Below, piece after piece: positions 1 to 11,300 of a stretch of DNA of 64,000 nucleotides. The notes under the pieces are model-generated. The model made no database searches. It was not told the DNA's origin and saw only the letters and a list, made by a program, of their open reading frames with translations. The stretch comes from Aquatica leii (taxonomy: Eukaryota > Arthropoda > Insecta > Coleoptera > Lampyridae). Within the stretch, counting starts at the first letter, position 1. Every line of letters begins with the position of its first letter. The stretch covers positions 75,644,520 to 75,708,519 of the forward strand of contig CM069432.1 of the NCBI GenBank assembly GCA_035610365.1, in the 5' to 3' direction. A program made the translations under genes and the position numbers.

Positions 1-243
1 TACAAATTGAACATGTATTTTAATTTTGCTGTAGTTTTAAACTTGTTTATCTATTCAAATTAAAATTAAAAAAATGTAGGTAGAACAACTATTTTTAGTA
101 GGTAATAAATATAAGCATTAAACTTAATTTAAGATAATGTAATAAATTATTTTTTAAATAAAGTTACCGGTATTACTTTCAAAAAAATTTGTTCTTCATC
201 GCGATGTAAAATTTAACATGTGTTTTAATTCTTTTTTGTGTAG

Positions 244-312
244 CTGAATCGCATCCCGACAATGAACATCGATGTAAACTACTACCTAAACAGCGCGGCG
301 ATCGCAACCTAA
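244..312 (+). CDS. Probable terminal coding exon of an unidentified gene entering from the left
   Basis: A pyrimidine-rich tract ending in TAG (about 228-243) looks like a 3' splice site. It is followed by 69 bases open in one frame, LNRIPTMNIDVNYYLNSA..., that end in TAA. The stretch is clearly richer in GC than its surroundings, as expected for coding sequence here. The opposite strand has no usable donor at the same place. The upstream exons would lie left of the window, so the product cannot be named. A chance acceptor next to a short open frame is the main alternative. Confidence 0.4.
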   Translation: MNRIPTMNIDVNYYLNSAAIAT

Positions 313-700
313 ACATCGACCTGAATCCGCTCATCGATTTATCTTTAGTATGTTCTTACAATCACACATGCTTGTTAATACAACAAAAATTCTAATACAA
401 ATTTCATTTATAAGAATTTTATCAACGGTCTAGCGGTAGAAAAAAACCGCAAGCGGGTTTTTTCAAAATAAAAAACTCAGAAAAAAAACGTTTTTGCAAG
501 ACTCTCCAAAAAATACTAAAAACTGTTTTATTAATTTACAATTGCAAATATGTAACGTTCAAATCTTCAATTCAAGCTCAACACACTCGAAAACTAGCAG
601 TTACCTGAAGGTCATGGAGAAATGTTTTTGTGTATTCTAGGTATACACCGTTAATAGTAAAACAATTTTGACGAAGCCGCCCCTGTGTTTTAGTACAATA
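313..700. other. Non-coding stretch with one small hairpin
   Basis: No coding frame is recognised. If the exon at 244-312 is real, the first part is its 3' UTR. At 441-463 an A-run plus CCGC and a GCGGG plus T-run form a short hairpin, but nothing links it to termination in a eukaryote. Confidence 0.4.
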
Positions 701-876
701 TTAATTATTCTTAATGTAATCGCGAAGGCTTCCACGGGCGTAATCTATACTAAGATAAGAATGTCTTCCGGGTTTAAACCGTGCAATTGTTGTTGTAACC
801 GAAGTTGCCAACGTTGGCAACTTCGGTTACAACAACAATGACATGGTCCAAACCCAAAAGACATTCTTATCTTAGA
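700..876. repeat. Head-to-head pair of Penelope-like element ends forming a 126 bp palindrome
   Basis: Bases 750-875 form a near-perfect inverted repeat centred at 812/813 on CAACGTTG. The inner 22 bases of each arm match exactly and the outer parts differ at a few positions. Each arm read outward matches the terminal sequence of the PLE copy ending near 3095 (compare 2996-3060). The left arm, read on the minus strand, continues past the palindrome to about 717 and matches the PLE end up to about 3090. Two PLE termini have therefore been joined head to head. PLEs are known for inverted or tandem end duplications, so an insertion by-product is the simplest reading. Confidence 0.75.
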
Positions 877-1574
877 ATATTTATTCTATTGATACTGTTA
901 AATGAATAAATTGAAGGTGTCTTCATCGGCAGTTTTTCAATAATGCATTATTTACAAATTTAAAGATAAATTATTTTGAATTACATGCTCTAGTTAAAAC
1001 TTGGTAAAAAGCTTGTGTAAAAACCAAGGAGGTTAAAACTATTAATCATGTTTGGAAACTAGAGCTATTATGCGTATAATTAGCTACACCGGTTCAGTTA
1101 CACGTAAACGTAATCTGACAAACACAATCGGATAGTGTTGACATAATATAATCGTACATTACAACCAAACTAAATTACATTAAGAACATGCCCAGCATTC
1201 TTAGACACTCTGGTACAAATACATGTTTAAAACATTTTTTATCTAAAGTGATGAATCACTTTATCTTTTCAAAACATGTCTGATGTTGCAACTAGTGGAG
1301 ATAAATACATGCATCATATTTTTCAAATAAATTTTATTGAGTTACAAACATAAATAGAAAACTTGTAGGTAACTTTTTTTAAAATTAGTGTTAATTTTGC
1401 TAGAGGCCGCTACTTCTCGAGTGTTAATAATGAAATGTTTAATAAGTTGCTATATTCTACTTGAATAAAAACTTTACATTGCAGTTGAGTAACTATTCTA
1501 TATAAAAACAATGGTAATGTTATACAGCTCAGTAAATATATATAAATAGAAATTTTTTGTATTAAAGTAAAAAC

Positions 1575-1860
1575 TTGCAAGAACTGCATGTACACTCAAG
1601 ATCAGTAAAACATCTACAAGTCAAATCAATATCGGTGCTTACCATTTCTTGCGCAGTATTTGGTCATATGATAATTGGTCCATATTTTGTTAAAGACGAT
1701 AATAAGAATCGTCTTACTTTAAACCAGGTGGTTTATAGAGAGAACATTATTGTAACTGTTATGAGAGGTTTACATAGCTTTTGCCGTGCACAAAATCTAC
1801 GGGTTTCAACAAGATAATGCAGCAAGCCATCCGTCAGCATTTTAATAATAGAATCATTTC
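1575..1860 (+). pseudogene. Tc1/mariner-type transposase fragment (fossil)
   Basis: The frame from 1575 contains the peptide MIIGPYFVKDDN, which resembles the stretch before the second catalytic Asp of insect Tc1/mariner transposases. In another frame, 1803-1840 encodes GFQQDNAASHPS, the usual motif around that second Asp. The two parts are offset by a frameshift near 1795. No intact N-terminal DNA-binding domain and no third acidic motif are visible. It is a degraded internal fragment with no function expected. Confidence 0.6.
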
Positions 1861-2205
1861 CACATTTAATAAATATGTTAATGACTTCAAAATTTCAATA
1901 TCAAGTTTGTTTGTGTCGTGAAGCATGAACGTATCTGTCCGCATGGATGGTTTCCCAGAAGTCCGTCAAGATTACGAGTCACAAGAACGTCGAGAAATGG
2001 GAGAGAACCATAGTAAATTTGGTATGTAAGTGTTGATTGTTTAGTTGATCAAATCTTGCAGATTTTTTTTCCCATAGACAAATTTCCTACGCTTTCATCT
2101 CAAGTTGTATACCAAATTCCTTGTTCATGTGGTTTAGTCTATATTAGAGAAACCGGTCGTTCCGTCATTACTCGCATTTCAGAACATGATCGTTGTATAA
2201 GAAAA

Positions 2206-2584
2206 TAGTATATTACTTTCCTCCCGTGGTAAGTATACAATTTTTTATCACAGCGGGATCGAAAGTTCCTTAAAAATAAAATTTATTCTTCTTAACTGTC
2301 ATAAATCTTAATTTTTCGCTATTATAAACCGTCTTTGACAGTTTTGGCACACTTGTCAACATAAACGTCAAAAATTAAATTAACTTTGAATAGTTTCATA
2401 AATACATGAAATTGTAACGTTATAATTATTGTTTTTTTCTTCTAAAAATTAAGAGTATTCTTCTCATTTACTGCAATTATGATTATAATAATCAGAATAA
2501 AACAATTAACCGGGAGCGTAAGTGGTGCTTTCGCCCCTGAAAATAGGGTCCGAAAGCGAACTTTCGATCCCGCTGTGATAAAAA
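2206..2584. mobile_element. MITE-like insertion with 27 bp terminal inverted repeats inside the PLE
   Basis: Bases 2242-2268 and 2558-2584 are exact inverted repeats of 27 bp (outer end TTTTTATCACAGCGGGATCG). The element lies between GIY-YIG codons that are contiguous in the other PLE copy. The right repeat abuts PLE sequence directly, while 36 bp of extra sequence separate the left repeat from the PLE. No transposase is encoded, so this is a non-autonomous element. About 90 bp of its interior (near 2290-2380) is similar to the reverse complement of 59850-59950. Confidence 0.7.
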
Positions 2585-2963
2585 GGCATATTTCAAAGTC
2601 TACGGTTGCTAAACATCATTTTACTACAGGTCACAAGACAGATTTTGATGACGTTTCGGTGTTTGCCAAATCTCCATTAATTTTAATAGAAAATTCCGAG
2701 AGAGCATAGAAATCATCAAACATTTGGAGTGATCATGGTTTCGAGCTATCTACTCTTTAATTGCCACTCATTCTTCTTAAGTCACTTCTTCTCTGTAATG
2801 GTTCTTTGTTAGATTTTCGTTTGCTTTTTCAAGTTTATTGTTTTCTTTCTTACCTTTTTAGAGTTTAGAATCTGGCTTGGTTCACAAGTTGATTACCAAA
2901 GTTTTGAACAGTTCTTAGTTACATTTCCGTTGCTTATTTGAGTTTTTGCATTTCTCTCACGCC

Positions 2964-2995
2964 CTGATGAATCCCCTTACGAAAGTGGGCGAAAC
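2964..2995 (+). ncRNA. Hammerhead-ribozyme-like core in the PLE 3' region (incomplete)
   Basis: CTGATGA at 2964-2970 is followed by a short stem (CCC pairing with GGG, 2972-2989) and CGAAAC at 2990-2995, with the spacing of hammerhead stem II. PLEs are known to carry hammerhead motifs in their terminal repeats. I cannot find a convincing cleavage triplet or stem I around it, so it may be a degenerate or inactive version. Confidence 0.4.
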
Positions 2996-3397
2996 TTTGG
3001 AAACTTCGGTTACAACAATGACACGGTCCAAACCCAAAAGACATTCTCATTTTAGTATAGACTCCGGCCGCGGAAGCCATCGCTAAGCATTACTTATCTT
3101 GTATGGAACGCTTACTCCCATAAACAAAAGCGTGAAGCAGACATGAAATAATCATTATCCCTAGTTATTACTAACATTTCTAAGAAACCATTTAAACAAG
3201 AAACAATCTAGTACTGTAAACATCAATCTTACTGCTGATATAGGTACAATACTATAACGAAAACACCAAAATCCAAAAATAAAAAAGTGGTACTTCGCTG
3301 AATTTTAAAAGATATTTAAAAAGGAGGGTAATAAGATAAAACAAAGAAATCATAAAATCAATCTTCACTAAGAAAAACTCCAAAAAACCTATTATTC

Positions 3398-3742
3398 TAA
3401 AACCGGGCAGAAGTCATAACTTTCTAGCGATAGATTTTGCAAGCTTTAACAATAGATTGATATATCGGAAAAGGCGACAGTTGCGTTGATTTACTCTGGA
3501 TTCCGCACGGTTTTTTAATCAAATTTTACAAAAAACACATAAAAAATTAGTTGTAGGTGCTGCCTTTTGGGTTTGCATTTTTTTGTTCTAATTTGTATAT
3601 TAAAATTTATTTTTTAAATTTATTCGAGTTATTAAAATAAAAATATAGCAACCGTCGCCCTTTCCGATATATCATTCTGGTGTTAAAAGCTGCAAAATCT
3701 ATGGTAAGAAGTTATGGCTAACTTCTCCTCGCGGTTCTTTTA
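3398..3742. mobile_element. Fold-back element with about 90 bp inverted arms
   Basis: The stretch 3410-3487 is matched in inverted orientation by 3650-3730. Both arms contain GATATATCGGAAA followed by GGCGAC and also ATAGATTTTGCA. The interior of about 160 bp is AT-rich and non-coding. This is the form of a non-autonomous inverted-repeat transposon. I could not establish target duplications or the family. Confidence 0.65.
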
Positions 3743-4539
3743 AATGCAATTAAAATTAATTCATCCACGAGTTGGACACATTAGAATAGAGAAACAACCA
3801 ACTTTTTTACTTTCAAAATTGCCCAATGCAATGAAGGAAAGACCTAAAGTGTCATTGCGCTATGTAAGGAATAGAAAAAAAAAATTATATTTTCACAATT
3901 TGCATCGTATTATCCACCAAGAACTGTTGCGTTGTATGCAAATCAATATTTGTTAGTATCCTCTACAAACAATAATAATAATAATGATAAATACAATAAG
4001 AGTTGCATCAATACAGTATAGATCGTTTAATTTAATGATACATGAATATGATGCATAATATGAAGACAGTATTCAAACGATTTACGAAAATGAAAATTAG
4101 AATTAGAAAAAAAAAGAATTAAAATCATTGGATTTAATAGTACACCGCAGAAATCGGCATGGTTACTATTTATCCATTTTTGCAAAATTCTGCAATTATT
4201 TGAAATTTTTTACAATTGCAATGTTGCACATTTTTACCTTCAGCTCGATATCGTGTAACAGCTATCAGTAGATAAAGTAAACGTGATTGTGGCAGTTGAA
4301 TGTATTGACACGACAAAGACATTTAAAGCAAATGAAAAATTTTACACTGTATGTAATACTTGATTAAGCTATTGCCCACTAAAACGTCCCAACATAGTAA
4401 CTGTTAGAGAAAGTAAGAAATTGATGCTCCTGTGAATTTTTAGTTACTATTTAAAAATTAATTAAAGCACAATTTATTAGTCTTGTTGGCGACTGGGATA
4501 AAACGATTGTAAAAAACTTTAATTTTTAAACATGCAGAG

Positions 4540-5090
4540 TATAGATAAAAACTTGCAGACATATAAAACCTTCAACAGAACAATATTGTCCAAACAGTGT
4601 GACTTGTTTGTGTATGAACCAAGTATGCAAGCGAATATCAAAAGGTTTTGAAATCAGAACTTTACATGGAGATGAAAAAAGTTTACCTCTATTAACAAGT
4701 AATCAAAAGCAACAGATGTAACTAGTCAAGTAACTGATTTTACTTGCTTTATGTGAATGGTGTATGAAAGAACATAAACATTGATTTTATGTTCACATTA
4801 AGTAACATTAGTTTTACAAATAACCTTAAGAACATGCCGTTTGATAATCACATTACACTAAGCAAAAAAAATCATGGCAATCACTTTCAGTTGAGAACTT
4901 GAAGTCCTTTTAAAGCCTATAAATATTTGGGTGTATTACAAAACAGCATAAGGCCTTAAAATGTACCTCTTAGTCAAGATAGTCAAGTAAAAAAAGCAAC
5001 AATATTTAATCCCAGACTAACCAAGAAATATACAACCCGTACTGCTTCCATGTGAATTCGTAATGAAAGTAGGTTGCATAATGTTTTGTT
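4540..5090 (+). pseudogene. Possible LINE reverse-transcriptase scrap
   Basis: Around 4908-4946 the reading KAYKYLGVLQNS resembles the 'YKYLG' motif downstream of the catalytic core in insect non-LTR reverse transcriptases. It is followed by a Lys-rich stretch ending at in-frame stops. The preceding 300 bases hold short open pieces separated by stops. The similarity is short and judged from memory of the motif only. Confidence 0.3.
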
Positions 5091-5646
5091 ATATGCTTGT
5101 GTTCAATAATTACAATGTTTTTTATTATACATATAATTATTATTCAGAATAACAAAATTTAATAAAACATGATTCATATTTTACTATTTGTTATAAAATT
5201 TAATAGAATCAACAAAATAATCTAAAGAAAGCGAAAATAAAAACCAATAAACTGTGTACAATAAATATCAACACTTTAACAAAAAGTCTATAAAGTTTTA
5301 AAACTAATTAATATTACAATAAAAAGGACAGTTTATTATAAATGAACTCATAAAGTCCCGGTTGTTATAGCAATGAAAACAATGGAAAAATACCAAAGTA
5401 GCAATTTTGAATAATTAAATTAAATGACAGATATCAAACAATAATTAGGTAGATCACTGAAAAGGTAAATGCTAGAAATTTTTTTGACAATTTATTGTAA
5501 TCATAGAATAAACTCCTATGAAGCATTCCGATGTGTAATGATTTGAAATTGTTTATAAATTAGTGAGGTATCAAATTATACCCAAAAATAAACCAAAAAA
5601 CAATTAACTGTAACAAATTATTAAAACATGTAACAAATGATATTAC

Positions 5647-5754
5647 CTCTTCTGTAGTATTTTGACCTGGTTTTTTAGTGATATCGTTCAATGATAAAAT
5701 ATTTCCAGTATTGATAATAACGTTTTTCACTACTTCGTTAAATTGAAATGCCAT
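5647..5754 (-). CDS. Candidate first coding exon of an unidentified minus-strand gene
   Basis: Read on the minus strand, an ATG at 5754 in good context (AAAATGG) opens 36 codons, starting MAFQFNEVVKNVIINTG, and reaches GAG followed by GTAATA, a plausible 5' splice site, at 5647. Amino-acid use is ordinary and polar, unlike the AT-noise frames around it. Past the donor the open frame turns hydrophobic and stops at 5560, as expected for intron. I could not find downstream exons between 1 and 5646, where repeats dominate. I do not recognise the protein, and a chance open frame remains possible. Confidence 0.4.
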
Positions 5755-5859
5755 TTTCCTTAATTTTTTTAATACTATAACACTTTAAAACAAAATAGTT
5801 TTAATTGTATTCCTCGCAAGAAACTGCAACACTAAAACAAATTTTTATTTGCATAACCT

Positions 5860-8330
5860 TAAATAAAGAGGTTCTGTCGGTTGTGTCAAGGAAAGTTAAA
5901 GCGTACAACCGGTATAGCAGAGGGGATACTATAGAACAACTATAGAATTCACATTTAATTAGTTCGATATATTTACACTGTAGCGTTAGTTTAATCTTTT
6001 TTATATAGTTATGCCAAGTTTACACGTTTTTGCTACTTATTTGATAACACACTTAATATAAAATTTGTTACCATAAAGATTACTTATATTTATAAAAACG
6101 TAAATTTATAATCTTTATAATTGTGAAAAATTTTAAACTCGTAAAATGAATTTAAACTTACATTGTAACAAATGACAAACAAAATGTCTTTTTATAAGTG
6201 TACATTTATAACTAAGTCTTTTTTTCACATTTTCTTGTACATTTTGTTAGTTATACAAGGTTTAAAAAAAATACCTGCTATAAACTAATAAATGAAATCG
6301 TAAATCAAATAAAATACAACATACTTGATAAAAACTAATTTATAAAAAAAACCATATACACGTTAAGTCAAAATTTAAAAACAGTTTTGGAAAAAAAGTA
6401 GTTTGTTAGTGACCAAAAATAATTAAAAATTTATTTTTCTGATATTGCTTGACGTTAGACGTTAGTTCCAAAAACGAAATAAAAATAATGGTATATAATT
6501 GAAAATGAAATAATGATCAGGATATCTTTTATTAACCAATATTAAGTTAAAGTTTTTTGATACTAAGGTTAGTCTCTCATATGCCAAAAATTAATTTTTG
6601 TAACGCAACAGTGTTTATACTTTTGACGAATTTTACTATAGTGTGAAAATTGGATGACGTATTAAACATTATTTTGAATAATTTATAATTATATTGTTTT
6701 AACAATGACAATAAACATTACTTTTTAGTTATAAATATACCATTAATATTTTTCATTTAAGGTCAAAAAAATTTATTATTTAAAGGTTTTTAAAAAGTGA
6801 ATAAATTTTTTTCTTATATTCTAGTAGTAGGAGTTTACGATATATTACTAGAAATATTTATCAGTTGTACCGCATAGTATTTCTTGTAATTTCTTTGATT
6901 GAAATTGTTTATTTTTTAACATTTTTTTTGTTTTATCTCTTGTACTCTAGCAATCATGAGTATCCAATGACGTTAAATAAACGTTACTGTTTTTACTGTA
7001 AAGTTGCTTAATTTCTGGTATATGATTGGTCAAATTTTATCCAATCACGAAAACTAAGCGTCATTTTGTGTTGCTATTATATTGTGCAATTTTCGTATTT
7101 TTTTTTATCTGATTTGTATAACGCTATACAACCGTAACGTACTATAAACGTAAAGCTTTCAATTCAGTTTTGTCAAATTACTAAATCAAACAAAACTTTA
7201 CGTATAAAAATTATTTTACGTTGAAGTTTACATATTAAAATTTTATAAGGTACCTTACAAAGGTACTCGAATAACGTAAAAGTCATTAAAACGCAATTTG
7301 GTTGACTGGGAGTATCTTATGGTTGATTCATGCAGCTTCATTTAATTTAACTTTAATTTTAAAAAAAGTTGAAGTACTGTTTTTACTAGAGAACGTTCAT
7401 GTAATGACTTTTAATTTAATTTTACTTTAACATAATTTAAGAAATTGGTGAATTTTTAACTTTTTACGCTAAAGTGATATGCATTTGCACCACTGATCTT
7501 TTGCATCTACGTTTTAGTTTTAGCCAACTTAAACTTTGTCTTTGTACTCAAATAAATTACTGTTTGTGATTACGGTTATTACTGGCTTTTCAAACTTGGT
7601 GTACTTGTTTACTGTGTATTAATATACATTTTTTATTTAATAAAAACCATCTATTCACTCACGTTCACGTTTGAATTAGACATCAATACCAATGCAAAAT
7701 ACTGGGAAAGTACAGATAGTAAATCGTACCAACGTATAGTACTTATTAAATCAATTAAAGGTTAACATAGCTGCGAAAGCCTAAATAATTTATAAATTGT
7801 TTGCATAAACGGGAAAATTTTGTTAAGTTAAATTAAACTTACAGTTACATTAAAATAAATTAATCGTAATTTAATTTAAAAAGTTGTATTAACAAGATGA
7901 ACTAACTACGTTAACTTTTCCTAATAGATTTTTATCAGGAATGAGTTTTTGTTTGGTGAAAATCAGTTAGTATGAAGTTAGCTACATATGTATTTTATAG
8001 TTTCGGATACGGTTTTGGCACCTGTTTGGGACTACTGTACATCAACTCAAGCACGTGTGTTATGTTTACATTATTAAATAGTCTAGAATTTGATACAGTA
8101 ATAAAATAAAATCTGGATAAACAGTTATTAACAAATACTACAAGTGTGTACATAGTAAACATATAAGAAGTCATTAAAAATCGTAAGTACACACTTAATA
8201 TTAGGTTATCTTGAGCACTTTAACGGTTTGCGACTCGGCTGATGACTACTGTCAATTCAATTTATACCGTTCATTTAAGTTAAAATAAATAATTAATCTT
8301 CCTTTAGTTTTAACGTGAGTGACAAGTGAA
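5860..8330. other. Intergenic AT-rich DNA upstream of TMEM14
   Basis: No coding frame or recognisable element is seen in these 2.5 kb. The promoter and 5' UTR of the TMEM14 gene should lie near the right end, but I cannot point to a defined start site. Confidence 0.5.
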
Positions 8331-8356
8331 TTTAATATAAAAGAAAAAATAGAAAC

Positions 8357-11300
8357 ATGCCTATTGATGTACCAGGATTTGCTTATGCAGCTGCAATAGC
8401 TGCAGGTGGAATTTTTGGATATTACAAAGCAGGTAAGTTTATTAGTTTTAATTACAATTTGCGTGGCAAAACAATTATTTAAACAAATACATTATTCATT
8501 TATGTACAATTTGTGAGTTTATTCTTTAACATCGACATTCAAACTGTGTTTCAGGGTTTTCTCATTTCGTTAATGTTTTTTTATTATTATCATTATCTTC
8601 TTAGTAACAACGTTATTGATATAAATAAGATTATAGTTTATACTAATGACAGTTTATTATGTAATTCATCAGTCAACAACTCATATCTATAAATATAATT
8701 AATTTAATATTATTAAATAACACTTCAGTTTTGATTAAATTATTAAAAGATGCTGTTTTCAAAGCTTACATTAATAATTGTTTAAATTTAAATACAATAG
8801 AATCATTACACTGTTTAAAAAAAACTAATTGTTTAGAAAATACTTTTTTAATTTTCACATAGAATTACTGTAGTTGTTTGAGGTGTATCACAAAAACAGT
8901 TTACGTAATTTCATTTTATCTTTTTGTAAGGGGATTATATCTCTGTTCATATTTTCTTTATTGTTGTGATATCTTTCTGTGTCAAATAACGCTTTAGACC
9001 TTACCTCACAAATAATTATTTTACATACATATAAACAAATCAAAAGAGATTCATTCTATCGAGTTCTATGATATAAAGCAATTATGGGTACAATGTGCAT
9101 ATGTTCTCATTAAAGTACATAGGTATAGAATTTTTCTAGTTGCTCCAAGTTGCACCCTTAAAATCGTGTTTTAGTACTACAATTGAACATATTTGTTAAC
9201 ATATTTTTGTTTGGCATGTACGTCAAATAAAAGCTTTACATGCTTTCCACAAGCAATAAGTTTTTATATAGGCATACTGGTCGTCTATATGTTGCAGAAC
9301 AGATATAACTAAATTTTGGTCTCATAAAAATTCTATTTGAAAGATTTTTTATATTAACTTTTAGAAAATGCATCATGAATACATTCATAGATAATATTGA
9401 ATTGTACTAAGATTACAATGTCTTAAAATGTTTCTAAGTAGGAAGAATTAGCTTTGAAAAGTCTTTGTAGGAACCGCGATATCATCGTTTTTTCAAACCG
9501 ACTGTCATTTTGAACCAAACTGATTACGGTAAGAAAATGCATTTTATACTCTATACTTCTTTAACTTGAAATCCCACGTCGCAGATTAAACCCGAGGTCA
9601 GCGAAATCATCCTTCTAATCTACTTCCTGAAACCAAACGTCGACTTACCTTGTCAGCATCTATACTACCTCGTCTAGTATAAAAGTATACCTTTTGGACT
9701 TCTTGCCAGTACTATCCAATCTCTTACTTACAAGCTAACCAATGTTTTTGTCCAACATTCTCTCCGAATTTACAGGTAAAATCTTTTTCCGCATCATTAA
9801 GGGCCGATTTTACAAACATGGTATAAACCTTAGTTAAGTAATACTTAGTATAATTTTAAAATACTGGCATATTATTGGTTAGCATAAAACCAACAACCAA
9901 TAATATAGCAGTATTTTAAAATTAAACTGAGTATAACTTATCCGACATTTATACCAGCTTTGTAAAATTGGCCCTAAGTCTAATAATTTCATTCAACGTT
10001 TGAAAACTATAAAGCTTGAACCCTATAATCTTCTTGTGAGTTTTGATATCACCTCACTTTTTACCAAAGTTTATATTAAAGATTTGCTGATTATGATAGA
10101 GAAAATTCTGTCACCGGTGTAAAGGATCAATTTAGTAATAATGACTTAAATATAAATGTTACTAGTATATTAGACACTTTCTATTATAATTTATCAATAA
10201 TTAAATTATTTGTTTCTAAACCATCACCAAATTAATAAGTGTAACTTTAAAGTCGATTTAAATTGGCACACTTACAGTACAGACCATGTACAATAACATA
10301 TAGTATAAAACAAAAGTAACTATTTTTGTAAAAAAAAAAGTTATTTAACTTTAACGGCGCGTAATGTCCCGCGACCCGTAACTACGAAGGTAAACCTCGA
10401 AGTCGATTTCAACGATGAGTGCGCGGTTTAATTTTTATGCAAATTGGCACACTTACAGTACAGCCCATGTAAAATAACATATTAAAAAACAAAAGTAACT
10501 ATTTTCGTAAAACAAAGCTGTAACTCGAGCTGTAACTACTTTTGTAAAGACAAATAATATTATTGAGCTGTCAGAATGTGTCGTAGATTTGATGTAATTT
10601 TATACTTATTTCTCATTTTTTGCATGTGTTTCCACATCACATTGGAGGTACCAGACTCAATGCGTTAATTCATTTTTTTACATGGTTGACTTTCGCCTAC
10701 AGACCTGTTTCCATGTGTCAATTTAATCTTTATGTTCAATAGAGTTTAATATGCAATTAAACCCTATGACCTTTAAATGCACATCTCGTTTAACAGGCTA
10801 TATTTTTCAGAAAATGTAATTAACTTAAAATCGGAGCTCATTTTCATTAATTTATGCAAACATTTATTAAATACTGCAACGTTTTTCAAGTTTTTTACCC
10901 ATAAATGTATATGCCGTCTAAAAAGTAGTTCTACCGATGCTTTCGAGGGGTAAACCATTGGTAAAGTTTATTGTACACCCCTGATGAAGTACATTAAGTC
11001 TTTATATGAAGTACCGATGAAGTACATGAATTAGCAGTGAAATACATGAAGTATAAGTGAAGCACGTAAAGTATTTGTAGTATAAGTGAAGTACTTGAAA
11101 TATACGTAGTATAAGTGAAGTATACGAGGTATAAGTGAAGTACGTGTAATATAAAGTCCTAGCAATTTAACTTTCGATTCACGTCATTGATGACGTAAAA
11201 TTCATACTACCCTATTTATAGTAAAAATTAAATAAATACCGAATTGTCTTATGGAATTTTTTTTGTCAAGTTATTGCTGTGTTTACTACAGTTGCAGCGT

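Larger units (their letters stand above)
2066..3095 (+). mobile_element. 5'-truncated Penelope-like element copy (GIY-YIG part and 3' end)
   Basis: From about 2066 the sequence matches the C-terminal part of the larger PLE copy at 16.1-16.3 kb. It encodes a Cys motif (IPCSCG) followed by YIRETGRS, a GIY-YIG endonuclease core in which the expected Gly is Arg. The frame is broken by a stop and by an inserted MITE, then resumes near 2585 (SKSTVAKHHFTTGHKTDF). The 3' part contains a hammerhead-like core (2964-2995) and the terminal sequence also found in the palindrome at 750-875. PLEs carry a reverse transcriptase followed by GIY-YIG; only the end of that protein remains. It is inactive. Confidence 0.75.

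Noticed and set aside
441..463. Rho-independent-terminator-like hairpin
   Set aside because: It is a short A/T-flanked hairpin in eukaryotic DNA with no known role in transcription termination.
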